NCBI GenBank assembly: GCA_019751815.1
Contig: JAIEMW010000004.1
Location: 601,933-665,932, forward strand
Reading direction: 5' to 3'
DNA from: Cyanobacteriota bacterium
GTDB taxonomy: Bacteria > Cyanobacteriota > Vampirovibrionia > Vampirovibrionales > Vampirovibrionaceae
Length of the DNA stretch: 64,000 nt
Shown here piece by piece: positions 1 to 7,169 of the stretch. Within the stretch, counting starts at the first letter, position 1. Each line of letters begins with the position of its first letter. Below the pieces are notes generated by a model, which worked only from the letters and a program-made list of their open reading frames with translations, was not told the DNA's origin and ran no database searches. The translations under genes were made by a program, and so were the position numbers.

Positions 1-386
1 TGCCCAAATCCCAATTGCCCAAGCAGTCTGTACATCAGGGCGGTGTTTGCAAGGTGTATGAATAGATTGAGGATATGAAAGATGCTTGGATTAAATTGAG
101 TGAGTTGTCCAAAGGCTGCAAAAAATGCGGTACTTAACGGGCGGTAAGCCAACACATCGCCCATAAAAGGCTGAGAAAACTGCTGCCACACGACCGGCCA
201 ATTCACAGAAATAGGCAAAGATATCGAAGGGTGGGAGAGATGCAAAAACTGCAGCATCAAAAAATCATTGTGCATCCACGGCAAGCTGAGTAAAGGCCAG
301 ATCAAGATGAGAAAGAGCAAGACGACCAGGGCGCTTTTAACAAGAAGATCGCTTTTGGGAGGCGTTAATTCAGGTGGGCTACTCAT
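1..386 (-). CDS. Partial multi-pass membrane protein, TMTC/GT39-like N-terminus
   Basis: Open reading frame entering from the left edge, with ATG at 386 on the minus strand, so only the first 128 or so residues are visible. After a short polar N-terminus there is a hydrophobic segment (about residues 15-37, LLVKSALVVLLFLILIWPLL), then a luminal-type loop and the pattern YRPLSTAFF ... FNPSIFHILNLFIHLAN. This Y-R-P-L plus H-x-x-N-x-x-x-H arrangement is typical of large bacterial membrane proteins related to protein O-mannosyltransferases of the TMTC type, which often carry C-terminal TPRs. The catalytic region lies outside the window, so the function is only suggested. It points away from the histone-like gene and shares no operon with anything visible. 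Confidence 0.6.
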   Translation of the reverse strand, partial: MSSPPELTPPKSDLLVKSALVVLLFLILIWPLLSLPWMHNDFLMLQFLHLSHPSISLPISVNWPVVWQQFSQPFMGDVLAYRPLSTAFFAAFGQLTQFNPSIFHILNLFIHLANTALMYRLLGQLGFG

Positions 387-442
387 GCCGTCATCCTATA
401 ATTATGCAGTGATTAAGCAGGTTTTTTGATTATCACCCTGTT

Positions 443-506
443 CCCATTTTAGCAGACGCTGCGAAACAGGCCCTAGAAATTTCCAGGGCCTGTTCACTAA
501 AATGGG
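443..506. terminator. Nested palindrome downstream of the H1-like gene
   Basis: Two nested perfect inverted repeats share a centre near 479. The inner arms AACAGGCCCT (465-474) and AGGGCCTGTT (485-494) and the outer arms CCCATTTTAG (443-452) and CTAAAATGGG (497-506) are separated by unequal unpaired stretches. It lies 16 bases beyond the stop of the minus-strand H1-like gene, so it may end that transcript, but neither side has a proper T-run. A cruciform or protein-binding palindrome is an equally good reading. Confidence 0.5.
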
Positions 507-521
507 GCTGTCATTAGGGGG

Positions 522-1397
522 TTAAGCGGGTTGGTAGACTTTCACAGGGCGTGGTCCAGAACCGGCTTTTTCAGCCACCTTCACTGTTGCAAAGTTGGTT
601 TTCATTTGCTTCAGTACGGAGGTGATCACAGATTGCTTGTTGATGTCTTTTTCGATTTTGGATAAATCATCGTAGACATCATTGGCAGTGAAGGCTTTTT
701 TGTCTTTGATGAAGCGTTCAATCACCCCTTTGATTTTAATGGTGAGAGAGCCAGAAGCTTTCGCCTGAGAGCTTTTGCCTTTGGGGGCTTTAACTGCCTT
801 TAAGGGATTGGCTTTTTTGGCGGCTGGTTTTTTTGCGACAGCTTTTTTAGCCGCGGGTTTTTTCACAGCACTCTTTTTAGCAACGGCCTTTTTAGCGGCG
901 GGTTTTTTAGCGGCGGGCTTTTTCACAGCACTCTTTTTAGCAACGGCCTTTTTAGCGGCGGGTTTTTTCACAGCACTCTTTTTAGCAACGGCCTTTTTTG
1001 CGACAGCTTTTTTAGCGGCGGGCTTTTTCACAGCACTCTTTTTAGCAACGGCTTTTTTGGCAACAGCTTTTTTAGCCGCGGTTTTTTTTGCTGTCCCTGC
1101 TTTAGGGGCCGTTGCTTTTACCGCCTTTTTGACGGTTTTTTTCACAGTCTTCTTCACGGCAGCAACAGCGGTTTTCTTGGCAGGACGACCGCGTTTTTTG
1201 GCGGGTTTTGCAGTGCCAGTGGCAGCTTTTGCTTTTGTGGTTTTACTTTTTTTGGTTTTACTTGGTGTTGCAGCGCCAGGTTTGCGACCTCTTTTTCCAC
1301 CGGTACTTTTTGTGGTGGTTTTAATGGAACCCGTATCTCTGCCACCGAGGAAGTCTTTCAGTTCCTTCAAATTGGCAAATTGGATGGTAATTGGCAT
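522..1397 (-). CDS. Histone H1-like Lys/Ala/Pro-rich DNA-binding protein
   Basis: 291 residues in three parts. An N-terminal leader of about 30 residues is followed by a long basic low-complexity arm (about 33-215) of [19 protein letters not shown] pentads. A conserved-looking C-terminal region (about 217-291) has mixed alpha/beta character. Two AT-hook-like cores, KRGRKP (35-40) and KKRGRPAKK (67-75), lie at the start of the arm. Bacterial H1-like proteins (HctA/AlgP style) neutralise and compact DNA, so a nucleoid role is likely. ATG at 1397 follows GAGGAG at good spacing. The folded C-terminus resembles the small helical domain of regulators that end in KVYQP and is absent from simple H1 mimics. 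The plus-strand ORF across this gene is a shadow made by the biased codons. Confidence 0.8.
   Translation of the reverse strand: MPITIQFANLKELKDFLGGRDTGSIKTTTKSTGGKRGRKPGAATPSKTKKSKTTKAKAATGTAKPAKKRGRPAKKTAVAAVKKTVKKTVKKAVKATAPKAGTAKKTAAKKAVAKKAVAKKSAVKKPAAKKAVAKKAVAKKSAVKKPAAKKAVAKKSAVKKPAAKKPAAKKAVAKKSAVKKPAAKKAVAKKPAAKKANPLKAVKAPKGKSSQAKASGSLTIKIKGVIERFIKDKKAFTANDVYDDLSKIEKDINKQSVITSVLKQMKTNFATVKVAEKAGSGPRPVKVYQPA
805..1090. repeat. 15-bp-based tandem repeats encoding the KKxAx arm
   Basis: A 23-bp segment starting cacagcactcttttta recurs at about 863, 923, 968 and 1028. The intervals of 60, 45 and 60 bases are all multiples of the 15-bp unit that encodes five residues. Between copies, the units differ by a few substitutions. 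The periodicity makes slippage or unequal crossover, and so length variation of the basic arm between strains, likely. Confidence 0.9.
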
Positions 1398-1768
1398 TTA
1401 GTCGCTCCTCATGGCTTTTCGTATGGGGGTATTTAATCTGGCTAAACTAACAAAGAAAATGGTTGAATCGTTGTAATCTTGGGCACGCTTGCAAATTCAG
1501 CGATATCAGAAAATTCAGTGTTTCAGAGGCAAAAAAACGAAATCGGATCATCAATGTTCGACTTATTTGCGTTCGACACTGGGAATTTAAAAAAGATCTT
1601 TTCAACAGCACGAACTTTGTCAGTATAACACTGAACAATAAAAAATATTTTAACAGTGAATCCCCAAAAAACAATATAGGCTAATTGGGCGATATTTTAA
1701 TTTCACTGATAAAAGGTGATAAATCTTATGAAGACAGCGTTTCAGTCACGCAATAAAAAATGCGAGAT
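1398..1768. promoter_or_regulatory. Intergenic region with candidate promoter of the H1-like gene
   Basis: A 371-base AT-rich gap between the H1-like gene and ssb; no convincing gene is seen. On the minus strand an extended -10 (TGTTATACT, hexamer at 1622-1627) lies inside the inverted repeat TCAGT-N5-ACTGA at 1620-1634. Related words (TTCAGTG or its complement) recur at about 1518 and in weaker form near 1650 and 1700, which suggests an operator. No good -35 box is visible, and the leader to the ATG would be about 215 bases. Confidence 0.35.
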
Positions 1769-2269
1769 TTAAAACGGAATATCATCTTCGGTTAATAAAT
1801 CATCAGCGGATAAATCGCTGTGCCCTTTGCCACTGCTACTGGCAGTGCTGGCTGCAAATGAATTTGGGGGGGTGCCGCCAGAGGCCGAATTACTATTCGA
1901 ATTGTTGGTATTGGCAGCTTGAGAAGAGCCGACCCAAGACGGGAGAGCGGCCATTTTTTCCAGCGAACTGACTTCAATCTCAAAGCCTTTTTTGGTACTG
2001 CCGTCGGGGAGTTCAAAACTTTGCATTAACAACCGACCGTCAACCAATAAAAAGTCACCCGCACGGACTTGTTCAGCACAGGTTTCGGCCAGTTGCCTCC
2101 AGCACGTCAGACGGATCTGGAAGGTCTCTTGCCCCGGGGTGGTTGCCGCTTTGCCCAGCGATCTGACGGCCAGGGTTAAGTTGGTTACAGCCACATTATT
2201 ATTAGGGGTAAACCGTTTTTCAGGATCGCTGATAACTTCGCCAGAGACAACAACACGTGCTAAGCTCAC
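1769..2269 (-). CDS. ssb: Single-stranded DNA-binding protein
   Basis: 166 residues. It has an N-terminal OB fold (about 1-105) with the usual start MSLARVVVSGEVISDPEKRF, then a Ser/Asn/Gly-rich flexible linker, then the acidic tip DDIPF at the very C-terminus that docks SSB partner proteins. It binds single-stranded DNA in replication, repair and recombination. It sits 18 bases downstream of rpsF on the same strand, the common rpsF-ssb order. rpsR, the usual third gene of that operon, is not next to it; an H1-like gene lies beyond a 371-base gap instead. Expression is probably from the rpsF promoter. Confidence 0.95.
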   Translation of the reverse strand: MSLARVVVSGEVISDPEKRFTPNNNVAVTNLTLAVRSLGKAATTPGQETFQIRLTCWRQLAETCAEQVRAGDFLLVDGRLLMQSFELPDGSTKKGFEIEVSSLEKMAALPSWVGSSQAANTNNSNSNSASGGTPPNSFAASTASSSGKGHSDLSADDLLTEDDIPF

Positions 2270-2287
2270 CGCGAGATCTCCTTTTTA

Positions 2288-2827
2288 TTATTGACTGGGC
2301 CCATCTGGACGGGGGCCGTCATGACGAGGACCTTCTGGACGGGGGCCGTCAAAGGAACGAGGTGGTCTAGGGCCACCAAATCCACCACCGGGACGGCGAT
2401 CTCCTCTGAACCCACCAGGTCCACCACCGGGACGGCGATCAAAACCTTCTCCTCCAGGGCCACGTCCCCCAGCAGCAGCAGCTTCGCGTTCGCGAACAGC
2501 ACGCATCCGGGTGGCCGCTGTAGCAAGGGCGGTCAGTTGAAACTCTTCCATCCGTAAAATGGTCACCCGTAGAATATCTTCATTCAGCTGGCATTGGCGG
2601 CGGAATTCAGCAATGGCGTCACCGGGGAGTTGGACCAAAAATGTGGTCAAAAATCCGTCTTTGTATTTGCGAATCTCATAGGCCAGTTTGCGTCGGCCTT
2701 GGCGCTCTAACTGTTGAACTTTGCCTTTTAGTTGTTGCACAATGCCGTCTACGGTTTTAATCAGCCCGTCCGGGTTGTCAGTGTCTAAGAAAGGTTTAAA
2801 AACGACCAGAATTTCATACGTATTCAC
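2288..2827 (-). CDS. rpsF: 30S ribosomal protein bS6 with an Arg/Gly/Pro-rich C-terminal extension
   Basis: 179 residues from a GTG at 2827, chosen because GGAGGT lies 10 bases upstream and because NTYEILVVFKP is the normal bS6 N-terminus. The frame stays open upstream, but that part does not look like bS6. Residues 1-95 or so are the ribosomal ferredoxin-like fold (RRKLAYEIRKYKDGF, then the strand FLVQLPGDAI). The remaining 75-80 residues are a repetitive tail with DRRPGGG, GGFRGDRR and GPRPEGPRHDGPRPDG units that typical bS6 lacks. RGG/PRG-like tails commonly bind RNA. It is the first gene of the rpsF-ssb unit. Confidence 0.93.
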   Translation of the reverse strand: MNTYEILVVFKPFLDTDNPDGLIKTVDGIVQQLKGKVQQLERQGRRKLAYEIRKYKDGFLTTFLVQLPGDAIAEFRRQCQLNEDILRVTILRMEEFQLTALATAATRMRAVREREAAAAGGRGPGGEGFDRRPGGGPGGFRGDRRPGGGFGGPRPPRSFDGPRPEGPRHDGPRPDGPSQ

Positions 2828-2970
2828 GAGCGGGCTTACCTCCAAGGTTTGAAATGAACGTGCTAAAAAAATGTGTGAAAGCAGGGACACAACTATAAGG
2901 GTCTTGAGCTGACAACGGTAACATAAAAATAGTTCAAGCGGGATCTGTCTATAATAAATAGAAGAAAAAA

Positions 2971-2999
2971 AGTATAGGACCATCGTATCTGGCTTGTAA
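2971..2999 (-). promoter_or_regulatory. Candidate rpsF-ssb promoter
   Basis: On the minus strand, TTACAA (2994-2999) and TATACT (2971-2976) are separated by 17 bases, close to the sigma-70 consensus. Transcription would start near 2964 and give an untranslated leader of about 135 bases before the rpsF GTG. That length could hold the autoregulatory structure often found before S6 operons, but no known motif was recognised. Confidence 0.5.
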
Positions 3000-3030
3000 A
3001 ATTCTGTCTTGTAAAATAATGGACCTGTCA

Positions 3031-4440
3031 ATGACTGCTTTTCCCCGTATTTTTCTTGCCTGTTTGCTGTTAACACTTATGTTAGCAGTCTTGCAAATGC
3101 CACCTGTCAATGCTTCACAAGTGTTGGGCCGCTCATTGAGTGCGGAAGAAATGCGGTGGTTTGATATCGTGTCCCGGACAGAAATGCAGCTTTACGGCCA
3201 TTCATACTGGCCAGAAGAGCTCACCAGTCGGGTGGATCGAATCGAAAAATCGTTAAATATAATCCCTGCGCAGCCAAACGGGCAGAATCCACAGGCCAAA
3301 CCAGGCCATTTCTTTCATCGAAGTTCTGCCTCAGGGGTGTCCATTCTTCCCTCTGTATTAATGAGTGTCCGGATCCAGCGTTTGCAAGACCGACTGACCA
3401 ATACGCAAGAAGCACAAATTCAGAATAATGTGATGCCGGTTCTGGCCTATTTAGAGCGAAAACTCTTTCAGCAAAGTTCTTCTGGTCAAACCATCAATGA
3501 GCGGCTTAAACGCTTGGAAAACCATGTGTTTGGCCGGACGTTTGAAAAATATCCCACAGAAGTTCGGGTAAAAAAATTGACCTATACCCTGCCTGTATTG
3601 GCCAAAGAGGTGAGACTCAGTGGAGAAGGAGCTGTGATTGGCAGCTCAGTGATGACGAGTAAAAATATCAGTCATGCGGTGCTCAACACAGCTACAATGC
3701 AAAGCCTCTCTGTAGATACAGTTCCCGATTTTGAGAAAGAGAGAGATAGACCCTCAAAAGAGACCATGCTCTCAAAAGAAAACAATACTGATACTGAGGG
3801 TGTGCCCTCTCGTTCAAAATCACTTTTATCTGCACCACCAGATTATGCGGCACAATTATATTTACCCTCAGGCAAAGCCTTCCGCTGGCATCGAAGCCCG
3901 GTCAAAATCTATCTTAAAGACCCTGCCGGGGATGAATTACGTCAGTTAACCCGAGCAGTCAATACATGGGGCCAAGCACAACCCATGATTATCACCCCGC
4001 AAGAAAATGATGCCGATATTGTGATTGGCTGGCATTTTCCACAACAGCATCTCAATAAAGTGACGGGCAGTGTGGTCCATCCTGTGTTGAGAATTGACAC
4101 GCAGAGAGCGATCCGAGCGGTTCTTCTGATTGATATGTCGGTCTATGCTCTCTTCTCAGAAGAGCAACAGCTTCACGGGCTTCTGCACCAAATTGGCCAT
4201 GGATTGGGTATGTTTGGCCATAGCGATCAACCGGGAGATTTAATGTATCCTGCACTTCCTTCAATTGAGTCGCGAGATTTTCCGGCCCGGTGGAATCCTT
4301 CAGGTGGTGCTGTGAATGCCGTAAAAGAAAGCACCAAACTGCAGATTTATTCTACAAAGCCTTCTCTGAGGGACGTAGCGACACTGAAAAAATGGTATTC
4401 TCTGCCTGCAGTGGATATCAAGATGACCACCCCGCCTTAA
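3031..4440 (+). CDS. Secreted matrixin-like protein with altered zinc-protease motif
   Basis: 469 residues. A signal peptide (MTAFPRIFLACLLLTLMLAV, then a VNAS-type cleavage region) indicates export. An ATG four codons upstream is the alternative start; neither has a clear SD, while a perfect TATAAT lies at 2950-2955. The N-terminal half has two copies of a charged pattern (RVDRIEKSL, LKRLENHVFGRTFEKYP) seen in cyanobacterial and melainabacterial secreted proteins. The C-terminal half is a metzincin-type domain with DADIVIGW, then HQIGHGLGMFGH (386-397), and the Met-turn DLMYP. In active matrixins this is HExGHxxGxxH. Here the catalytic Glu is Gln387 and the third His is displaced by one residue, so activity is doubtful. 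Its stop overlaps that of the convergent cupin gene. Confidence 0.7.
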   Translation: MTAFPRIFLACLLLTLMLAVLQMPPVNASQVLGRSLSAEEMRWFDIVSRTEMQLYGHSYWPEELTSRVDRIEKSLNIIPAQPNGQNPQAKPGHFFHRSSASGVSILPSVLMSVRIQRLQDRLTNTQEAQIQNNVMPVLAYLERKLFQQSSSGQTINERLKRLENHVFGRTFEKYPTEVRVKKLTYTLPVLAKEVRLSGEGAVIGSSVMTSKNISHAVLNTATMQSLSVDTVPDFEKERDRPSKETMLSKENNTDTEGVPSRSKSLLSAPPDYAAQLYLPSGKAFRWHRSPVKIYLKDPAGDELRQLTRAVNTWGQAQPMIITPQENDADIVIGWHFPQQHLNKVTGSVVHPVLRIDTQRAIRAVLLIDMSVYALFSEEQQLHGLLHQIGHGLGMFGHSDQPGDLMYPALPSIESRDFPARWNPSGGAVNAVKESTKLQIYSTKPSLRDVATLKKWYSLPAVDIKMTTPP

Positions 4441-4793
4441 AGTCGCTGGTAATCGTCTTCAAAACGGACAATATCATCTTCCCCAAAATAACTGCCCAAT
4501 TGCACTTCGACCAGCTCAACATCTTCTGAGCCAGGATTGGCAATGCGGTGTCGGGTTTCTTTGGGGATAAAAATTCTTTCACCGGGGCCGGCCAGCCAGA
4601 CTTTTTCGCCGACTGTAATTTCTGGCTTGCCGCGCACAATCACCCAATGTTCTTCTCGTTGATGATGGAGCTGAAGGCTGAGTCTCTGTGCAGGCTTTAC
4701 CAGCAGCTGCTTCACCTTATAGTGCGGCAGATCGACCAGCACTGTAAAACTTCCCCAGGGGCGGGTTTCTGTTGGGATTAACGCAGATGACAT
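4437..4793 (-). CDS. Cupin protein, mannose-6-phosphate isomerase type II-like
   Basis: 118 residues from ATG at 4793. It is a single cupin domain with HHQREEHWVIVRG (43-55), the metal-binding motif of the C-terminal isomerase domain of bifunctional ManC-type enzymes, which interconvert fructose-6-phosphate and mannose-6-phosphate. The first residues, TETRPWGSFTVL, also match that domain. Here it stands alone without the GDP-mannose pyrophosphorylase half. It could be a free isomerase or a sugar-binding cupin. The frame is open 38 codons upstream, but that part is low complexity and unlikely to be translated. The stop overlaps the convergent gene by four bases. Confidence 0.8.
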   Translation of the reverse strand: MSSALIPTETRPWGSFTVLVDLPHYKVKQLLVKPAQRLSLQLHHQREEHWVIVRGKPEITVGEKVWLAGPGERIFIPKETRHRIANPGSEDVELVEVQLGSYFGEDDIVRFEDDYQRL

Positions 4794-5024
4794 AGGATTC
4801 ACATTCTTATATGAGCTGATATTACTGTTGAGATTGTAACAGTTTCTGGGTGAGGATGCTGCCCTGGCTGAAGTTTTTTTGTTCGACGTCGAAGGATTTA
4901 CGAACATCTGGTTGTGAAGATGTGGTGGTGTTGTTTCGTCTGATTAAAATCATAATACGCCAAATAGAGGAGTCCTCCTCTGTCGAAAACCGGTATTTCT
5001 AGTAATACTTGAGGAAAGTCGACT

Positions 5025-5711
5025 GTGGTTTTTTTGCGTTCATTTTCAACCGTGCTGTTACTGTTGCTGCTGCTATGCGGGATTTGTGCAGCGGGTTGGG
5101 CTGTTCAATTTGGGTTTTCTCCTGTTCGGGGAAGCCTCACCTCAGGTTTTGGCTGGCGCTCGGATCCGATGAACGGACAAGCTCGTTTTCATGCTGGCAT
5201 CGATATTGCGGCCGCCGCAGGATCGCCTGTCTATGCCCCGCAAGCAGGGCGAGTGATGTATAGCGGCCCTTATGGGGGCTACGGAAATGTGGTGGTGCTT
5301 CAACACGGACCCTCTCTGTTTACGCTATACGGACATAATGCCTATACCTTGGTGACTTATGGTGAAACTGTGACTCCGGGGCAAGTGATTGCGGTGGTTG
5401 GGTCGACGGGGCGCTCTACAGGACCTCACTTGCATTTTGAGGTACATCATCAAAATGCGTATGTGAACCCTTTGGATTACCTGGCCTATTTGTCAGGTGG
5501 CAGTCGTTTCTCTCCGGGAAATGTGCTGATTCAATCACCCCTCAATCCTGGGCAAACCGCGGTCATTCACTCGAGCACTGCTGGCTCTAGTACGGGTTTG
5601 TCTAGCACCAATCCCACTGAAGTGCCTCGCCTGAAAACGGCCATTAATCGAGGAAATGGCAATCAGGTAGAGCTGATTAAAGGCACCCGGGTGCAGCTAG
5701 TAGAGTTTTAA
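5025..5711 (+). CDS. Secreted M23 (LytM-type) peptidoglycan endopeptidase
   Basis: 228 residues from GTG at 5025, preceded by GAGGAAA at 8-9 bases. A signal peptide (about 1-26, a run of ten leucines and valines) is followed by the M23 fold. The zinc ligands and catalytic histidines are visible as FHAGID (H56, D60), LYGH (H104) and GPHLHFEV (H135, H137), so the enzyme should be active on cell-wall peptides. There is no LysM or coiled-coil region, and the last 70 residues are a Ser/Thr-rich tail. The stop lies in a 15-bp tandem duplication, so the last codons are repeated in frame beyond the first TAA. Confidence 0.9.
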   Translation: MVFLRSFSTVLLLLLLLCGICAAGWAVQFGFSPVRGSLTSGFGWRSDPMNGQARFHAGIDIAAAAGSPVYAPQAGRVMYSGPYGGYGNVVVLQHGPSLFTLYGHNAYTLVTYGETVTPGQVIAVVGSTGRSTGPHLHFEVHHQNAYVNPLDYLAYLSGGSRFSPGNVLIQSPLNPGQTAVIHSSTAGSSTGLSSTNPTEVPRLKTAINRGNGNQVELIKGTRVQLVEF

Positions 5712-5726
5712 TGAGTAGAGTTTTAA

Positions 5727-6029
5727 CTATTTTCGTCGAGGCCGTAGCGCATCATTGACTGCCATATAGGCGTTTCGTGACCACCGGGCCACCCGTTTGC
5801 GTTCCATAAACAGCACAATCAGAGATCCACCGGGCACAATAATCAAAACCGCCAGTTTGGCCGCCCAAGAGTGGTGCGCTTTTTCTACCAAGCGTTTAAA
5901 AAATGAGGGTGCAGCTTTCTCTGGAGGACTTTCTTGTGGGGGGTTTTGGCCGAAGCAAGTGCGCGCAATAGCAATACGGCCTTTGGGAATAGGCGCTGCG
6001 ATAGATGGAAATGGCCTGACCACCCGCAT
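5727..6029 (-). CDS. Small single-pass membrane protein, unrecognised
   Basis: 100 residues from ATG at 6029, without a clear SD. The N-terminal 55 residues are polar and proline-rich. One transmembrane helix (about 57-75, AAKLAVLIIVPGGSLIVLF) is followed by a very basic tail (MERKRVARWSRN ... RPRRK) that should stay in the cytoplasm. It lies between an M23 peptidase and a methyltransferase, both on the other strand. No family was recognised. Coding is supported by length, the membrane segment and the absence of any competing gene. Confidence 0.5.
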   Translation of the reverse strand: MRVVRPFPSIAAPIPKGRIAIARTCFGQNPPQESPPEKAAPSFFKRLVEKAHHSWAAKLAVLIIVPGGSLIVLFMERKRVARWSRNAYMAVNDALRPRRK

Positions 6030-6210
6030 AAATGTTGTTTCCCTCAGAATTTACCCAGCCCGTTTATTTATTGTTAAATGGTTTTTCTATTAAAGCATAA
6101 AGGCAACCGTCCCATGGGTGTAGTGAGCAAGGGTGTAGTCAGTCGGTGTTTTCGATAAAATATACCCAAATACCCTGTTTGATGACCCATGACGATGAAG
6201 GCCCGTTTTT

Positions 6211-6933
6211 ATGCTCCCTACTGCCCACAATATTGCTTCCCAAGATACTTCATCTCAAGACAATTCATCACAAGAAGAGTGCCTCTCTTGCGATGAGAGA
6301 AAGGCAGCTGTTCTAGGCGCGCAATCCACCTCTTGGCTGGCCGGACGTTTGACTGATGGGTTTTATAACGCGCTGACGCTCTGTTTGGATGAGCTGCGTG
6401 AAGAGCCCAAAAAGATACTGGTGGTTGGGGGAGCTCGCCAGGTGGAGCTCTCACGGTATTTGGCTTTTTTGTTTCCTGCCAGCCAGATTAGTGTGCTCGA
6501 TACTGAGGCAGAGGCGACACTCAAGGCCATGGAGAGTATTCATTGCCGACTGCGGTTTTTTACCAGTGAGATTGAGGCCACCCCGTTTCCGGATCGTCAT
6601 TTTGATCTGGTGATTGCCCACCACGTGTTTGAGTACGTGAAGGATTGGGGCAAGAGTGTCGATGAGCTGTCCCGTATTACCAAGACGTCCGTTATCTGGA
6701 CGACGCTTCGTCCCCAGTTATGGCAGGGGCTTACCCGGTTTGACCCCAAATTAATTGCCTGGATGCCCACACAGGGACTAACCGTTCCTCAACACCAGCC
6801 GGAACGAAACACAATTTTGCGTGAGGTGATCCGCGTAGGTCGGATTCAAACTCAGGTGAGTCCTTGGCCTTGGCAGATGTGGATGATGGGATTGAAGGCA
6901 GACAGACAAGAGCGGCTGGTTTTCACGAGCTAA
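6211..6933 (+). CDS. Class I SAM-dependent methyltransferase
   Basis: 240 residues from ATG at 6211, with GAAGG upstream. The core shows a Rossmann methyltransferase pattern: motif I as KILVVGGARQVELSRYL, the acidic end of strand 2 as ISVLD, and motif IV as FDLVIAHHVFEYV. A post-motif helix carries DELSRITK. Motif I is degenerate, lacking the usual G-x-G-x-G, as seen in some Methyltransf_11 proteins. The substrate is unknown. The N-terminal 45 residues hold a CLSCDERK pair of cysteines that could bind metal. The gene runs directly into the left copy of the large inverted repeat. Confidence 0.75.
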   Translation: MLPTAHNIASQDTSSQDNSSQEECLSCDERKAAVLGAQSTSWLAGRLTDGFYNALTLCLDELREEPKKILVVGGARQVELSRYLAFLFPASQISVLDTEAEATLKAMESIHCRLRFFTSEIEATPFPDRHFDLVIAHHVFEYVKDWGKSVDELSRITKTSVIWTTLRPQLWQGLTRFDPKLIAWMPTQGLTVPQHQPERNTILREVIRVGRIQTQVSPWPWQMWMMGLKADRQERLVFTS

Positions 6934-6953
6934 AAAACCAGACTTTAAATATC

Positions 6954-6980
6954 TTTACAAGCTAACATCGAATTCATAAT
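6954..6980 (+). promoter_or_regulatory. Candidate promoter of the left ACUC RNA
   Basis: TTTACA (6954-6959) and CATAAT (6975-6980) are separated by 15 bases, shorter than ideal. The same pair at the same spacing is conserved in the right copy (minus strand, 15277-15251) despite nearby substitutions. Confidence 0.35.
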
Positions 6981-6986
6981 GATTGT

Positions 6987-7146
6987 TTTTATGCATGTAC
7001 AAGATATTAAGTTCCAACATCCTCACTCTCACTCCATATCAAAATTTTTTTCACTCAAGCACTCTTACACTATTTAACTCGACTCTACGACTCAACTCTA
7101 CTCAGACAACAACACTCCCTCGGACCACTTCGAGGGATTTATTTTG
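6987..7146 (+). ncRNA. Candidate small RNA with repeated ACUC motifs, left copy
   Basis: Predicted transcript of about 160 bases from the promoter-like pair at 6954-6980 to the hairpin at 7117-7136 and its T-rich tail. Between 7013 and 7119 the plus strand contains ACTC ten times, including five within 7075-7103. Few paired elements are apparent in this pyrimidine-rich stretch, so the motifs would be exposed. This resembles sRNAs that titrate a protein or pair with purine-rich ribosome binding sites (GAGU is the complement). No known RNA family was recognised. Transcription is not shown by sequence alone. Confidence 0.35.
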
Positions 7147-7150
7147 TTTA
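7117..7150 (+). terminator. Intrinsic terminator in the left repeat copy
   Basis: The stem CCCTCG-GACCACTT-CGAGGG (7117-7136) is followed on the plus strand by ATTTATTTTGTTT. The T-rich tail is on the plus strand only, so the hairpin should stop transcription running toward the 3' end of the methyltransferase rather than the methyltransferase mRNA. Confidence 0.6.
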
Positions 7151-7169
7151 GGCCAAATTGTAGCTGTAT

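Noticed and set aside
775..1401. 208-codon plus-strand frame full of Phe/Leu/Ala
   Set aside because: It is the reverse complement of the Lys/Ala-rich H1-like gene; its hydrophobic repeats come from the repeat DNA, with no SD or family match.
5103..5114. VQFGF in the M23 peptidase as an FGG tag
   Set aside because: It lies directly after the signal peptide and lacks the second Gly; not the same arrangement as in the other proteins.
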